A stretch of 28,208 bases of DNA from Pseudomonadota bacterium (GCA_018661145.1 JABJIU010000258.1:1-28208), one strand, 5' to 3'. Positions 1 through 8,095 are shown, numbered from the stretch's first letter. The notes: generated from the sequence alone by a model not told the origin. Program-made: numbers and translations.

Positions 1-338
1 CAGGGCACCATCAGAGAAACCACCAGCGCGCGATCAGGCCAGTCCTTTTTGACCTGTGCGATCTCGTGAAGATTCACCTGCAAAGGTCGATCCGTGATGA
101 GTTCGATGTTGTTGAATCCAATTACACTCCGATCCTTGCCATGTAATGCTTCGTATCGCGGTCCATTGACATTCACAATCGGCGGGCCGTCTTCCCCAAG
201 TGTCTTCCACACCACACCCCCCCAGCCGGCCTCAAACGCCCGGTTGACGTTGTACGCTTTATCCGTAGGTGGCGCGGAAGCCAGCCAAAATGGATTCGGG
301 GATTCGATCCCTACAAAATTGCTTTTGAGATCGCTCAT
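1..338 (-). CDS. preA: NAD-dependent dihydropyrimidine dehydrogenase subunit PreA (N-terminal part, cut by window edge)
   Basis: This is the catalytic FMN subunit of bacterial dihydropyrimidine dehydrogenase, which reduces uracil and thymine to their 5,6-dihydro forms with electrons passed from PreT. Only about the first 112 residues are in the window. The visible part starts MSDLKSNFVGIESPNPFWLA, followed by the SAPPTDK and GWGGVVWKT segments and a GFNNIELI motif, all typical of the dihydroorotate-dehydrogenase-like barrel of PreA/DPYD. The ATG at 338 has a strong GAGGAG ribosome site seven bases upstream. It lies 86 bp after preT on the same strand, so the two are probably co-transcribed. 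The C-terminal ferredoxin-like domain expected of PreA is outside the window. The family call is secure; truncation is due only to the window edge. Confidence 0.93.
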   Translation of the reverse strand, partial: MSDLKSNFVGIESPNPFWLASAPPTDKAYNVNRAFEAGWGGVVWKTLGEDGPPIVNVNGPRYEALHGKDRSVIGFNNIELITDRPLQVNLHEIAQVKKDWPDRALVVSLMVP

Positions 339-424
339 CGGTCGCTCCTCTTCTTTGTCTTACCTAACGTTATCCTGTTCGCCTTTCGCTTAAACCTTTT
401 TCTAATCGCGTTTCCCGTTATGGT

Positions 425-1771
425 CTAGGTCGTCAGCACCTGGTGAATCGCATTGGCGGCCACTTTACCGTCCTGTACGGCGCTTACGGTCAGGTCATCG
501 CCCCCGGCAACGCAGTCTCCTCCGGCCCAGATTCCCGGACAAGATGTCTGTCGCTGCTCATCCACCACCAATCGGCCATCCTCAAGCTCAAAACGTTCGG
601 GTTGTTCCGGCCGCTGGAGATGTGACCCCTGGCCAATCGCCTTCAACACCATATCCGCAGGCACCACAAAGCGCTCACCCGTTGCGGATCCTCCCGTGGC
701 CTCGAACTCCACACCGTTTGCCTGGCCATCCGCAAGGATCACAGCGGCCGGCTGGGCCCAATAACGAATAGAAACACCCCGGATCTTTGCAAACTCTTGC
801 TCGACGATACTGGCCTTCATAGCCTCGGGGCCACGACGATATACGATCGTGACTTCTTCCGCTCCGAGAAGCCGGGCCTGAACTGCTGCATCGATCGCTG
901 TCATTCCACCGCCAATGACCACCACCTGCCGCCCGACCGGGACCGAGGACAACCCTTTCGTCTGCCGTAATTCGTCAATAAAACCGACTGCATCGGCAAC
1001 GCCGTCACCCTCCTCACCCGGGATGCCAAGCGCATTACCACCGCCGAGCCCTATACCGAGAAAAAGCGCATCGTGGCGTTTCTGTAATTCATCCAGGGTG
1101 ATTCCCTCACCCAAGGCAATATCGTGAACGATCTCAATACCGCCAAGTGACGTAATGAAGTCGACTTCACGTTGGGCAAATTCGTTTAGCATCTTGTAGG
1201 CCGCAAGTCCAAACTCATTCAGGCCTCCCGCTTTCGACCTCGCCTCATAGACAACGACATTGTGTCCGAGTACTGCCAGACGGTGAGCGCAGGCCAATCC
1301 TGCAGGTCCCGCACCGACTACGCCGACAGTCCGGCCACTTGATTCGGCGCGGGTGAAAAATGTAGTGCCCCGGTCAAGGGCCTCATCGACAGCATAGCGC
1401 TGCAGCAGGCCGATGTTCACCGCCCGGTCATCTCCGTGATTGCGCACGCAGACGCCCTCACAAAGTGTCTCCACTGGACAGGCCCTGGCGCAGGTCCCGC
1501 CCATAACGTTTTCTTCGAGAATAAGTCCCGCTGCACCCACCGGATTTCCATTGGCGATCATGCGGATAAAACCCGGAATATCGATTCCGGTCGGACACGC
1601 CTCGGTGCAGGGAGCATCGAAGCAGAAATAACACCGTTCTGCTTCGACTCTCGCTGCATTCCCCTCGAGCGGGGTATGCATTTCACAAAAGTTGCGCTGG
1701 CACTCGGTCTCCCCGAGCCGCTCCGGGGCAATTCCGGGTCGGCCATTGTGCGCTGTTGTAATCAGTTCCAC
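425..1771 (-). CDS. preT: NAD-dependent dihydropyrimidine dehydrogenase subunit PreT
   Basis: This 448-residue flavoprotein takes electrons from NAD(P)H and hands them to PreA for pyrimidine-ring reduction. Two cysteine clusters for [4Fe-4S] centres are visible near the N terminus: C47, C50, C55, C59 and C94, C98, C104, C108. An FAD-binding Rossmann motif (GVVGAGPAGLA, from about residue 150) and a second nucleotide motif (VVVIGGGMTAID, from about 283) follow. The C-terminal GIWAGGDC segment is the usual FAD-contacting motif of this GltD-like family. The start is GTG at 1771 with AAGGGG eight bases upstream. preA lies downstream on the same strand. Length and domain order match PreT; the GltD small subunit of glutamate synthase is the main look-alike, but the adjacent preA settles the call. 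Confidence 0.93.
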   Translation of the reverse strand: MELITTAHNGRPGIAPERLGETECQRNFCEMHTPLEGNAARVEAERCYFCFDAPCTEACPTGIDIPGFIRMIANGNPVGAAGLILEENVMGGTCARACPVETLCEGVCVRNHGDDRAVNIGLLQRYAVDEALDRGTTFFTRAESSGRTVGVVGAGPAGLACAHRLAVLGHNVVVYEARSKAGGLNEFGLAAYKMLNEFAQREVDFITSLGGIEIVHDIALGEGITLDELQKRHDALFLGIGLGGGNALGIPGEEGDGVADAVGFIDELRQTKGLSSVPVGRQVVVIGGGMTAIDAAVQARLLGAEEVTIVYRRGPEAMKASIVEQEFAKIRGVSIRYWAQPAAVILADGQANGVEFEATGGSATGERFVVPADMVLKAIGQGSHLQRPEQPERFELEDGRLVVDEQRQTSCPGIWAGGDCVAGGDDLTVSAVQDGKVAANAIHQVLTT

Positions 1772-1858
1772 GTATCAGCCCCTTAGGCCCGACAGATATC
1801 CGCGCGGGCAGCGTCTGCTACGCACGCAGGAGACCTCAACCGGGCCAAGCGTTAACAT

Positions 1859-1918
1859 GGGCGGAGCAGGTAAACCCCGAATTTCAGTTGAAACCGGGGC
1901 TCTCCTGCTTTTTCGCCC
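1859..1918. other. Long imperfect hairpin in the preT upstream region
   Basis: Four nested perfect arm pairs are visible: GGGCG/CGCCC (1859-1863 with 1914-1918), AGCAGG/CCTGCT (1865-1870 with 1904-1909), CCCCG/CGGGG (1875-1879 with 1895-1899) and TTTCA/TGAAA (1882-1886 with 1889-1893). On the plus strand five T's begin at 1909 and another T-rich run lies at 1918-1928, as in an intrinsic terminator for plus-strand transcription, yet no plus-strand gene ends nearby. In the minus-strand transcript, which carries the transporter genes and preTA, the hairpin lies between the binding-protein stop and the preT start without a U-tract. It may be an mRNA-processing or stability element, or a leader structure. 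Confidence 0.5.
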
Positions 1919-1956
1919 TTTTATTTCTATTGCTTTTAACTAGAGAATGACGCCAC

Positions 1957-2943
1957 CTAAAACGCCGCATCCCAGACTACGTGAGACCAGGCTCCGGACG
2001 GCGCTTTTGAAATGACAGGATCAGACCCGCCACTCATCAGCGTGGCAACGGTACGCTCATAGTCGCTTTCAACCAGCTTGCCCCCACCGGCGGTGAGCTT
2101 ATTGATCTCGCCCATCATCCGTCGCTGATGCTTCTCAGTCTGGGCGCCAGTCTCATCGTTCTCGAGCACGATGTCTGCCGCTGCGTCGCTGTTTTCACGG
2201 GCCCATGCCCAGCCTTTCATGGAAGCCCGAACGAAGCGCGCCATCTTATCCACGAAAGCCGGATCGTTGAGGTTGTCCTCAAGGACATACAGACCATCCT
2301 CCAACGTCGCCACACCCTGGTCTTCGTACTTGAAGGTCACCAGTTCATCCGCACCGAGGCCGGCATCAATGATCTGCCAGTACTCGTTATAGGTCATGGT
2401 AGACACACAGTCAGCCTGTTTTTGCAGGATGGGATCGACATTAAAGCCCTGCTTGAGAACCGTGACGCCCTGCGCGCTGCCATCCGTAGGCACGCCAAGC
2501 CGGCTCATCCAACTCAGGAACGGATACTCATTGCCGTAGAACCAGACACCCAGGGTCCGACCTGGCAAGTCAGAGGGCGTTTTCACACCACTGTCTTTGC
2601 GGCACGTCAACATCATTCCGGAACGTTTGAACGGCTGCGCAATATTCACAAGCGCCAGACCTTTCTCGCGGGAAGCCAAGGCAGAAGGCATCCAGTCGAT
2701 GACCACGTCGGCACCGCCGCCCGCGATCACCTGCGGGGGCGCTACGTCCGGGCCGCCTGGCTTGATCGTGACATCAAGTCCTTCGTCTTTATAGAATCCT
2801 TTGTCCTTCGCGACGAAGTAGCCTGCGAACTGTGCTTGGGTCACCCACTTCAACTGCAGGGTAACCTCATCGGCCGCCAGGGTCATGGTGCTGACCATGC
2901 CCATCGAAGCTGCCAGGATGAGGGTCGTAATGTTGCGTCTCAT
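1957..2943 (-). CDS. ABC transporter substrate-binding protein, NMT1/ThiY-like (probable pyrimidine uptake)
   Basis: This is a 328-residue periplasmic binding protein. A signal peptide is clear (MRRN, a hydrophobic stretch, then a likely cut near TLAA-DEV around residue 24). The mature start, with LKWVTQAQFAGYFVA and GFYKDEGLDVTI, is the hallmark of the NMT1/THI5/ThiY family, whose characterised members bind pyrimidine compounds such as thiamine precursors. The open frame extends upstream to 3057, but the ATG at 2943 with AGAGGAGG six bases ahead is the obvious start. It follows two permeases and an ATPase and precedes preTA, so the likely ligand is a pyrimidine base or a ring-opened or hydantoin-like relative. 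Ligand identity is inferred from context only. Confidence 0.87.
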   Translation of the reverse strand: MRRNITTLILAASMGMVSTMTLAADEVTLQLKWVTQAQFAGYFVAKDKGFYKDEGLDVTIKPGGPDVAPPQVIAGGGADVVIDWMPSALASREKGLALVNIAQPFKRSGMMLTCRKDSGVKTPSDLPGRTLGVWFYGNEYPFLSWMSRLGVPTDGSAQGVTVLKQGFNVDPILQKQADCVSTMTYNEYWQIIDAGLGADELVTFKYEDQGVATLEDGLYVLEDNLNDPAFVDKMARFVRASMKGWAWARENSDAAADIVLENDETGAQTEKHQRRMMGEINKLTAGGGKLVESDYERTVATLMSGGSDPVISKAPSGAWSHVVWDAAF

Positions 2944-2989
2944 AGTTAACCTCCTCTGATTGGTTGAACGTGCCCGATCAAGGGCGTCT

Positions 2990-4126
2990 TTACGACGGTC
3001 TGCGGAATGACGGATGCCAGAAGGTGGCCCGCCTTTCCGCAACCGCCAGTAAACCATAGAACACTGATCCAGACACGGCCGCCAGCGCGATCGAGGCCCA
3101 GACCATCTCCATATTCATTCTTCCGGCTTCGGTAGAGATCCGAAAGCCAATACCAACAATCGGCGTACCAAAAAACTCCGCCACAATCGCCCCGATCAAA
3201 GCCAGGGCCGAATTGATCTTCAATGCATTGAAGATGAACGGCAGTGCGGTAGGCAAACGAACCCGGACGAAAGCCTGCCAGTGATTCGCGCCAATTGAGC
3301 GCATTAGATCGAGTTCTATCGCACCGGCGCTCCGGAAGCCGCTGATGGTATTCACCAGCATGGGGAAAAAGGTCATGATCACGACGACCGCGGCCTTCGA
3401 TTGCCAGTCAAATCCAAACCACATCACCATAATCGGGGCGATGCCAATGATTGGAATCGCACTCACCAGGTTGCCGACCGGCAATAATCCCCGACCGAGG
3501 AACGCCCATCGGTCTGCTGCCAATGCGGCAGCAAACCCCGCCAGATTGCCGATCACGAAGCCAGGAATAACCGCGCGGACGACGGTCTGTTGAAAATCTG
3601 CCGCAAGGATGCCCAGCGACTCCGTAATCGCATCCCCCACGAGACTCGGCGGCGGCAGCAAAACCCGTGGGACCCCAAATCCCGCCGTGACCAGTTCCCA
3701 GACCGCCAGAAACCATACGCCAAAAATTCCCGGTATCAGGATCCGATAGAGTACCAACGCCAGCGTGTTTTTGGGTTCGCCCGTCGCAAAGCGCTGCATG
3801 ACATGCCATACCGCAAAGGCAAGGGAAACTACCAGCAACCAGAACCCCAGTTGTGCAGACCCTCGGATGGGCTCGGCATGCACCAGTCCAAGCACCGCGT
3901 TCAGTGCCGTACAAAGCAGGACCAACTGCAACAGACGCACCGCAAGTGCCGGCGGCGACGGGACGGATGCAAGTGCCAACACCCCTGCGAGCGCACCCAT
4001 CGCAATCCATGCACTGTCCAGTTCACGCCAAGCAAGGTCCGGTGCAGGAGCGGCAAAAAGCGACAACAGCAGAAACAGGGTGCTGATCAGCGCAGCTCCC
4101 GGGATGCCTCGAAAAACAGCGTTCAT
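2990..4126 (-). CDS. ABC transporter permease (second permease, with extra N-terminal membrane segments)
   Basis: This is a 378-residue inner-membrane permease of the BPD_transp_1 (ThiX/SsuC/TauC-like) type. The ATG at 4126 overlaps the stop of the preceding permease in an ATGA arrangement. The frame is open further upstream to 4510, but that extension lies within the upstream gene and is hydrophilic and unlike any permease. About 130 N-terminal residues form several additional hydrophobic segments before the conserved core, which begins near the LLPPPSLVGDA segment. The EAA-type coupling loop is visible at GANHWQAFVRVRLPTALP. It pairs with the neighbouring 298-residue permease to form a heterodimeric channel. 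The N-terminal membrane extension is longer than usual for the family. Confidence 0.88.
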   Translation of the reverse strand: MNAVFRGIPGAALISTLFLLLSLFAAPAPDLAWRELDSAWIAMGALAGVLALASVPSPPALAVRLLQLVLLCTALNAVLGLVHAEPIRGSAQLGFWLLVVSLAFAVWHVMQRFATGEPKNTLALVLYRILIPGIFGVWFLAVWELVTAGFGVPRVLLPPPSLVGDAITESLGILAADFQQTVVRAVIPGFVIGNLAGFAAALAADRWAFLGRGLLPVGNLVSAIPIIGIAPIMVMWFGFDWQSKAAVVVIMTFFPMLVNTISGFRSAGAIELDLMRSIGANHWQAFVRVRLPTALPFIFNALKINSALALIGAIVAEFFGTPIVGIGFRISTEAGRMNMEMVWASIALAAVSGSVFYGLLAVAERRATFWHPSFRRPS

Positions 4127-5019
4127 GCGGTCACCGCCTGGCCACCGTTCAGCCGTCGCAGTGCGATCCTCTCTGCGCGACCGATTGCCGTCACCAATAA
4201 TGCTGACACGACTGAGGCAACAATGAGCGCAGCCCAGATCATCGTAATCTGTCCGTAGTAGGACCCGGTCAGTAGCCGGGCCCCCAGTCCACCCTGCCCT
4301 CCCGTCGGTAGTTCCGCCACGATTGCACCAACAACGCTCAACGCAATCGCGACCTTCAGCGAGGCAAACAGGAACGGGATCGACGAAGGCAGGCGCAATC
4401 GAAAAAACACCTGTGTCGGGCTTGCGGAGTAGGTATTCATTTGGTCTATCAGTATCGGCTCCGGAGAACGCAGGCCTTTCACCATGCCAACGACGACCGG
4501 AAAGAAACATAGGTACATGGAAATGACCGATTTCGGAAACAATCCCGTGATGCCGACGGATCCCAGCACCACGATAATCATGGGGGCTAACGCCAATATC
4601 GGCACCGTCTGCGAGGCAATAATCCAGGGCATCAGACTTCGATCCAGAGTCGTGACATAAACGATCCCGATCGCCAGCGCGACCCCAAGCAGTGTTCCCA
4701 GCACAAAGCCCAAAAGGGATGACGACAAGGTGATACCCGCGTGATACAGCAAGCTCCGTTTTGAGGTCACACGCTTGTCCAGCACGGTTTTCTTGAGCTC
4801 TATCGCGACCTGATGCGGGGACGGCAGTACCGGTCGCTCCATCCGCCAGGCATCTGTAGCGAGTCGTCCAAGATCCCAGTTGATGTCCTGTTTCTGATAA
4901 CGGTCTATCAATTGTGTACTGTTGAGATAAACCGCTCCCGCATACCAGATCACAATCAGGCTGGCGACTACGGTGAGAACGGGGAGAAACGCGCCCTCAC
5001 GGCGCAGGCGGTCAATCAT
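4123..5019 (-). CDS. ABC transporter permease (first permease)
   Basis: This is a 298-residue inner-membrane permease of the same BPD_transp_1 family as its downstream partner. It has an N-terminal membrane segment (LPVLTVVASLIVIWYAGAVY), then a roughly 70-residue soluble stretch that includes the family's LPSPHQVAIEL motif, and then a block of about five further membrane helices. The EAA-type coupling loop reads SPTQVFFRLRLPSSIPFLFA. Its start overlaps the end of the ATPase gene by 8 bp and its stop overlaps the next permease start by 3 bp, indicating translational coupling in one transporter operon. Substrate is inferred only from the pyrimidine-catabolic neighbours. Confidence 0.88.
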   Translation of the reverse strand: MIDRLRREGAFLPVLTVVASLIVIWYAGAVYLNSTQLIDRYQKQDINWDLGRLATDAWRMERPVLPSPHQVAIELKKTVLDKRVTSKRSLLYHAGITLSSSLLGFVLGTLLGVALAIGIVYVTTLDRSLMPWIIASQTVPILALAPMIIVVLGSVGITGLFPKSVISMYLCFFPVVVGMVKGLRSPEPILIDQMNTYSASPTQVFFRLRLPSSIPFLFASLKVAIALSVVGAIVAELPTGGQGGLGARLLTGSYYGQITMIWAALIVASVVSALLVTAIGRAERIALRRLNGGQAVTA

Positions 5020-5815
5020 CGTCGTAACTATGCCCCGCCTTCAAGCCCTCGCGCACGCGATGGGCAATTTCCAGGAATTCGGGGGTCTCCCGAATATCAA
5101 GCGTCCGGTCTTTAGAGAAGTTACAGGGAATGACATCCATCACCTGCCCGGGTCTTGGCGACATGACGATCACCCGTGTCGAAAGAAATACCGCCTCCGG
5201 GATCGAATGCGTGACAAAAACGACGGTTTTCTCTGTCTTGCGCCAAAGTTCCAGCAATTGCTGGTTGAGGTGATCCCGGGTGATCTCATCCAAGGCGCCG
5301 AAAGGCTCATCCATCAGCAGCAGTTCCGGTTCAACGCTGAGCGCCCGAGCGATGGAGACACGCTGCTGCATTCCCCCCGATAACTGCCAGGGATACTTGT
5401 TTTCGAACCCAGTCAGATTGACCAATTCGAGATAACGGGCGGAGCGCGCTTCACGTTCAGCCCGGGCGATCCCCATGATCTCGAGCGGCAGCATCACGTT
5501 ACGACGAACGGTCCGCCAGGGATACAGCGCCGGTGCCTGAAAAACGTAACCATAGGCCCGGTTTTGTCGGGCCTCGCTCGGGCTGATACCATTTACAAGA
5601 ATCTCACCGCTCGAGTGGGTCTCGAGATCCGCAATTACCCTGAGCAGGGTCGTTTTACCGCATCCCGACGGGCCGATGAGCGAGACAAATTCCCCGGGAG
5701 CGATATCAAGGTCGATACCAGCCAACGCCTGCACCGGCCCATCGTCGGTACTGAACTCCAGCGATAAATCGCTGATGTGAACGACTGAAGAGTCTGATTG
5801 CGCTGGCTGATTCAC
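5012..5815 (-). CDS. ABC transporter ATP-binding protein
   Basis: This is a 267-residue ATPase of the SsuB/TauB/ThiZ group that energises the two adjacent permeases. The Walker A motif GPSGCGKT lies at residues 48-55, the Q-loop at Q93, the signature LSGGMQQR from residue 145, Walker B LLLMDE at 165-170, and the switch histidine in VTHSIPEAVF. The start is a GTG at 5815 with no strong ribosome site; it lies 21 bp after the M20 hydrolase stop, so translation may be coupled. The set ATPase-permease-permease-binding protein is complete and sits between pyrimidine-degrading enzymes and preTA. Confidence 0.92.
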   Translation of the reverse strand: MNQPAQSDSSVVHISDLSLEFSTDDGPVQALAGIDLDIAPGEFVSLIGPSGCGKTTLLRVIADLETHSSGEILVNGISPSEARQNRAYGYVFQAPALYPWRTVRRNVMLPLEIMGIARAEREARSARYLELVNLTGFENKYPWQLSGGMQQRVSIARALSVEPELLLMDEPFGALDEITRDHLNQQLLELWRKTEKTVVFVTHSIPEAVFLSTRVIVMSPRPGQVMDVIPCNFSKDRTLDIRETPEFLEIAHRVREGLKAGHSYDDD

Positions 5816-5836
5816 TGAGGTTTACGGTTAATCAAT

Positions 5837-7081
5837 CTAACCACCGCTGCGCTCGGCCTTAGCCAGAATCGCGTGGAACATGACATTGGCCCCTGCTGTC
5901 GACCATTCCGGCTCGATATCTTCAACCTCGTTATGGCTGATTCCGTCGATACAAGGAATAAATACCATCGAAGTCGGGGCTGCATGCGCAATGAAACAAG
6001 CGTCATGCCCCGCGCCGGTGACAATTTCCCGCGCGCTATAGCCACAAGATTGTGCGGCCCCATCGACTGCCTCTACGCAACTCGCATCGAAAGGTACCGG
6101 CGCATAATAGAAGATCTGCTCCAGTTCAAAAGACAGTCCACCCTGATCCGCAATACGCTGGACCCCGTCCCTGATGGTCTGATCCATCTGCGAGAGGATC
6201 TGATCATCTGGATGCCGGATATCGATCGTCAGGAACACGCGGCCAGGGATCACATTCCGGGAGTTGGGATGCACGTTCACCATGCCCACCGTGGCGCAGG
6301 CCAGGGGGGCGTGTGCGAGACCGGTTTCATTAACCAAACTGATAACCCTCGCGGCTCCAAGTAGCGCGTCGTGGCGTCGATCCATCGGAGTTGGTCCTGC
6401 GTGGGATTCTGTGCCCGTCAATTCCAATTCATACCATCGCTGGCCCTGAGCGTCAGTGACCACCCCAATCTCTATCCCTTCCTCGACGAGTATCGGCCCC
6501 TGCTCAATGTGCGCCTCGAAATAGGCATGCAAGGGGCGCCCCATCGGTTGATCACCGGCATAACCGATCCGCTCAAGCTCCTGGCCCATCGTCCGGCCTT
6601 CCGCATCGGCGCGAGATAAACCGTATTCAAGATCATAGATGCCGGCAAATACACCGGATGCCACCATAGCCGGCGCGAAGCGGCTGCCTTCCTCATTGGT
6701 CCAACATGCCGCCTCGACGGGGTATCGGGTCTGAATCCCGTGATCGTTCAGACTCCGGATCACCTCAAGCCCAGTCAACACGCCGTAGACGCCATCGAAT
6801 CGTCCTCCGGTCGGCTGGGTATCGAGATGACTTCCCGCAACAACCGGAGGCAAGTCAGGGTCAGTCCCGGGGCGCTGCGCAAAGATGTTTCCCATCTGAT
6901 CCACAGAGATTGAACATCCTGCCTCGCGGCACCATTGGACAAAAAGATCCCGAGCCTCACGGTCCAAATCAGTCAACGCCAGTCGGCAGGAACCCCCTTT
7001 CTGGGTCGGCCCAATTTTCGCCATCTCCATCAGCGAATCCCAAAGGCGTCCCCCGTTGATCATCAGCGCCTCATCACCCAT
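5837..7081 (-). CDS. M20-family Zn-dependent amidohydrolase (N-carbamoyl-amino acid hydrolase / beta-ureidopropionase type)
   Basis: The protein is about 414 residues and belongs to the HyuC/AllC/PydC branch of the M20 metallopeptidases, which hydrolyse ureido compounds to amino acid, ammonia and carbon dioxide. Metal-site motifs are present: GSHLDTQPTGGRFDGVYG (H85, D96), the TNEEG glutamates (E130, E131), H191 in EAHIEQGP, and the late histidine in GISHNEVE. The substrate-contact motif GAGHDA is intact. The frame begins at a GTG at 7087, but the AGGGGGG ribosome site is better spaced for the ATG at 7081; an ATG at 7063 is also possible. In this operon the likely substrate is N-carbamoyl-beta-alanine, but N-carbamoyl-alpha-amino acids or allantoate cannot be excluded. 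Confidence 0.88.
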   Translation of the reverse strand: MGDEALMINGGRLWDSLMEMAKIGPTQKGGSCRLALTDLDREARDLFVQWCREAGCSISVDQMGNIFAQRPGTDPDLPPVVAGSHLDTQPTGGRFDGVYGVLTGLEVIRSLNDHGIQTRYPVEAACWTNEEGSRFAPAMVASGVFAGIYDLEYGLSRADAEGRTMGQELERIGYAGDQPMGRPLHAYFEAHIEQGPILVEEGIEIGVVTDAQGQRWYELELTGTESHAGPTPMDRRHDALLGAARVISLVNETGLAHAPLACATVGMVNVHPNSRNVIPGRVFLTIDIRHPDDQILSQMDQTIRDGVQRIADQGGLSFELEQIFYYAPVPFDASCVEAVDGAAQSCGYSAREIVTGAGHDACFIAHAAPTSMVFIPCIDGISHNEVEDIEPEWSTAGANVMFHAILAKAERSGG

Positions 7082-7133
7082 CCTCACACCCCCCTCTGTC
7101 TAGTTTCTTTTGATTGATACTTTGTATGACTCA

Positions 7134-8000
7134 CTAATTCAGATCGGTCAAAGGTCCGTAAGTCTCCGGACGCCGATCGCGGAAAAACTGCCAGGTATCC
7201 CTGACCTGCCGGACCATGTCCATATCCACCTCATGAATCAGGAGTTCATCCTGGTCAGAGCTGGCCTGCGCTTCGATCTGCCCTCTTGGGTTAACGAAAT
7301 AACTTGAGCCGTAGAACTCGCCGATGTTCCATGGGGCTTCAATGCCGACTCGATTGATAGCTGCAATAAATACGCCATTGGCCGCGGCTGACGCTGGCTG
7401 CTCGAGTTCCCAAAGATACTGGGACAAACCCGCAACAGTCGCCGACGGGTTATAGATGATCTCAGCACCCTTAAGCGCTAAAGCTCGCCAGCCTTCAGGG
7501 AAATGGCGGTCGTAGCAGATATAGACCCCGATCCGGCCGTAGGCAGTATCGAATATCGGCCAGTCAGAGGCACCCGGCTTGAAGAAGAACTTTTCCCAAA
7601 AGCCCGCGACGTGTGGCAGGTGGGTTTTACGGTACTTGCCCAGATAACTCCCGTCCGCGTCAATAACTGCGGCGGTGTTGTAATAAACACCGGTCATCGC
7701 CTCTTCGTAAATCGGAACGATGATGACCATATTGTGCTTCTTGGCGTATTCACGCATCAAAGATACCGTGTAGCCATCAGGGATCGCTTCTGCTGCCGCA
7801 TACCATCTCGCATCCTGACTCGGACAGAAATAGGGCTGAGTGAAGACCTCCTGAAAACACAGGATCTGCACACCCGCAGCGCCCGCCTTATCGATCAACG
7901 GCAGATGCGCCTTGAGCATCGCATCACGGATCTGCTCAGGTGAGTCCTCAGTAGATCCTTTAAGGCTCATTTGAATCAATCCGGATTTCAGTTTACTCAT
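7134..8000 (-). CDS. Nitrilase-superfamily beta-ureidopropionase / N-carbamoyl amidohydrolase
   Basis: This is a 288-residue carbon-nitrogen hydrolase. The Glu-Lys-Cys triad is visible: E51 in ILCFQEVF, K125 in GKYRKTHLP, and C162 in VYICYDRHFPEG. The CYDRHFPEG signature and the late NRVGIE and GEFYGSSYFV motifs match the beta-ureidopropionase branch, which cleaves N-carbamoyl-beta-alanine or its beta-aminoisobutyrate analogue in the last step of reductive pyrimidine breakdown. The ATG at 8000 has AAGGAG seven bases upstream. It lies between the regulator and the M20 amidohydrolase, a second candidate for the same step. An N-carbamoyl-D-amino acid hydrolase or N-carbamoylputrescine amidase role is less likely given the context. 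Confidence 0.9.
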   Translation of the reverse strand: MSKLKSGLIQMSLKGSTEDSPEQIRDAMLKAHLPLIDKAGAAGVQILCFQEVFTQPYFCPSQDARWYAAAEAIPDGYTVSLMREYAKKHNMVIIVPIYEEAMTGVYYNTAAVIDADGSYLGKYRKTHLPHVAGFWEKFFFKPGASDWPIFDTAYGRIGVYICYDRHFPEGWRALALKGAEIIYNPSATVAGLSQYLWELEQPASAAANGVFIAAINRVGIEAPWNIGEFYGSSYFVNPRGQIEAQASSDQDELLIHEVDMDMVRQVRDTWQFFRDRRPETYGPLTDLN

Positions 8001-8050
8001 CTTTCACTCCTTCGGTTTGTGTCTTCATCGAGTTATGCAGGCCTTGGGCA

Positions 8051-8079
8051 ATTTTGCAGAAGAGAATGGTCCAGGTTAA
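8051..8079 (-). promoter_or_regulatory. Candidate promoter of the nitrilase operon with a RutR-like half-site
   Basis: In the 95-bp gap before the nitrilase gene the minus strand reads TTAACC (8079-8074), a 17-bp spacer, then CAAAAT (8056-8051). Each hexamer matches the sigma-70 consensus at four of six positions. The spacer contains TGGACCATTC, which differs at one base of ten from one half of the palindrome upstream of the regulator gene. Only one half-site is present, so any repressor binding here would be weak. Confidence 0.35.
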
Positions 8080-8095
8080 AGGCCAGTCGAGTAAT

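Noticed and set aside
2128..2949. A 273-codon plus-strand frame opposite the binding-protein gene
   Set aside because: It is antisense to a clear secreted binding protein with signal peptide and family motifs; its translation resembles no protein.
2944..2989. TTGA and TCAA elements upstream of the binding-protein gene as a RutR site
   Set aside because: Only four-base arms with a long spacer; no match to the RutR-type core.
3590..4258. A 222-codon plus-strand frame opposite the permeases
   Set aside because: It is rich in Arg, Gln and Pro with no recognisable domain; it is a shadow of high-GC membrane-protein coding.
4127..4510. N-terminal extension of the second permease to 506 residues
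   Set aside because: The extension lies inside the first permease gene, is unlike permeases, and the ATG at 4126 overlaps the preceding stop in a typical coupled arrangement.
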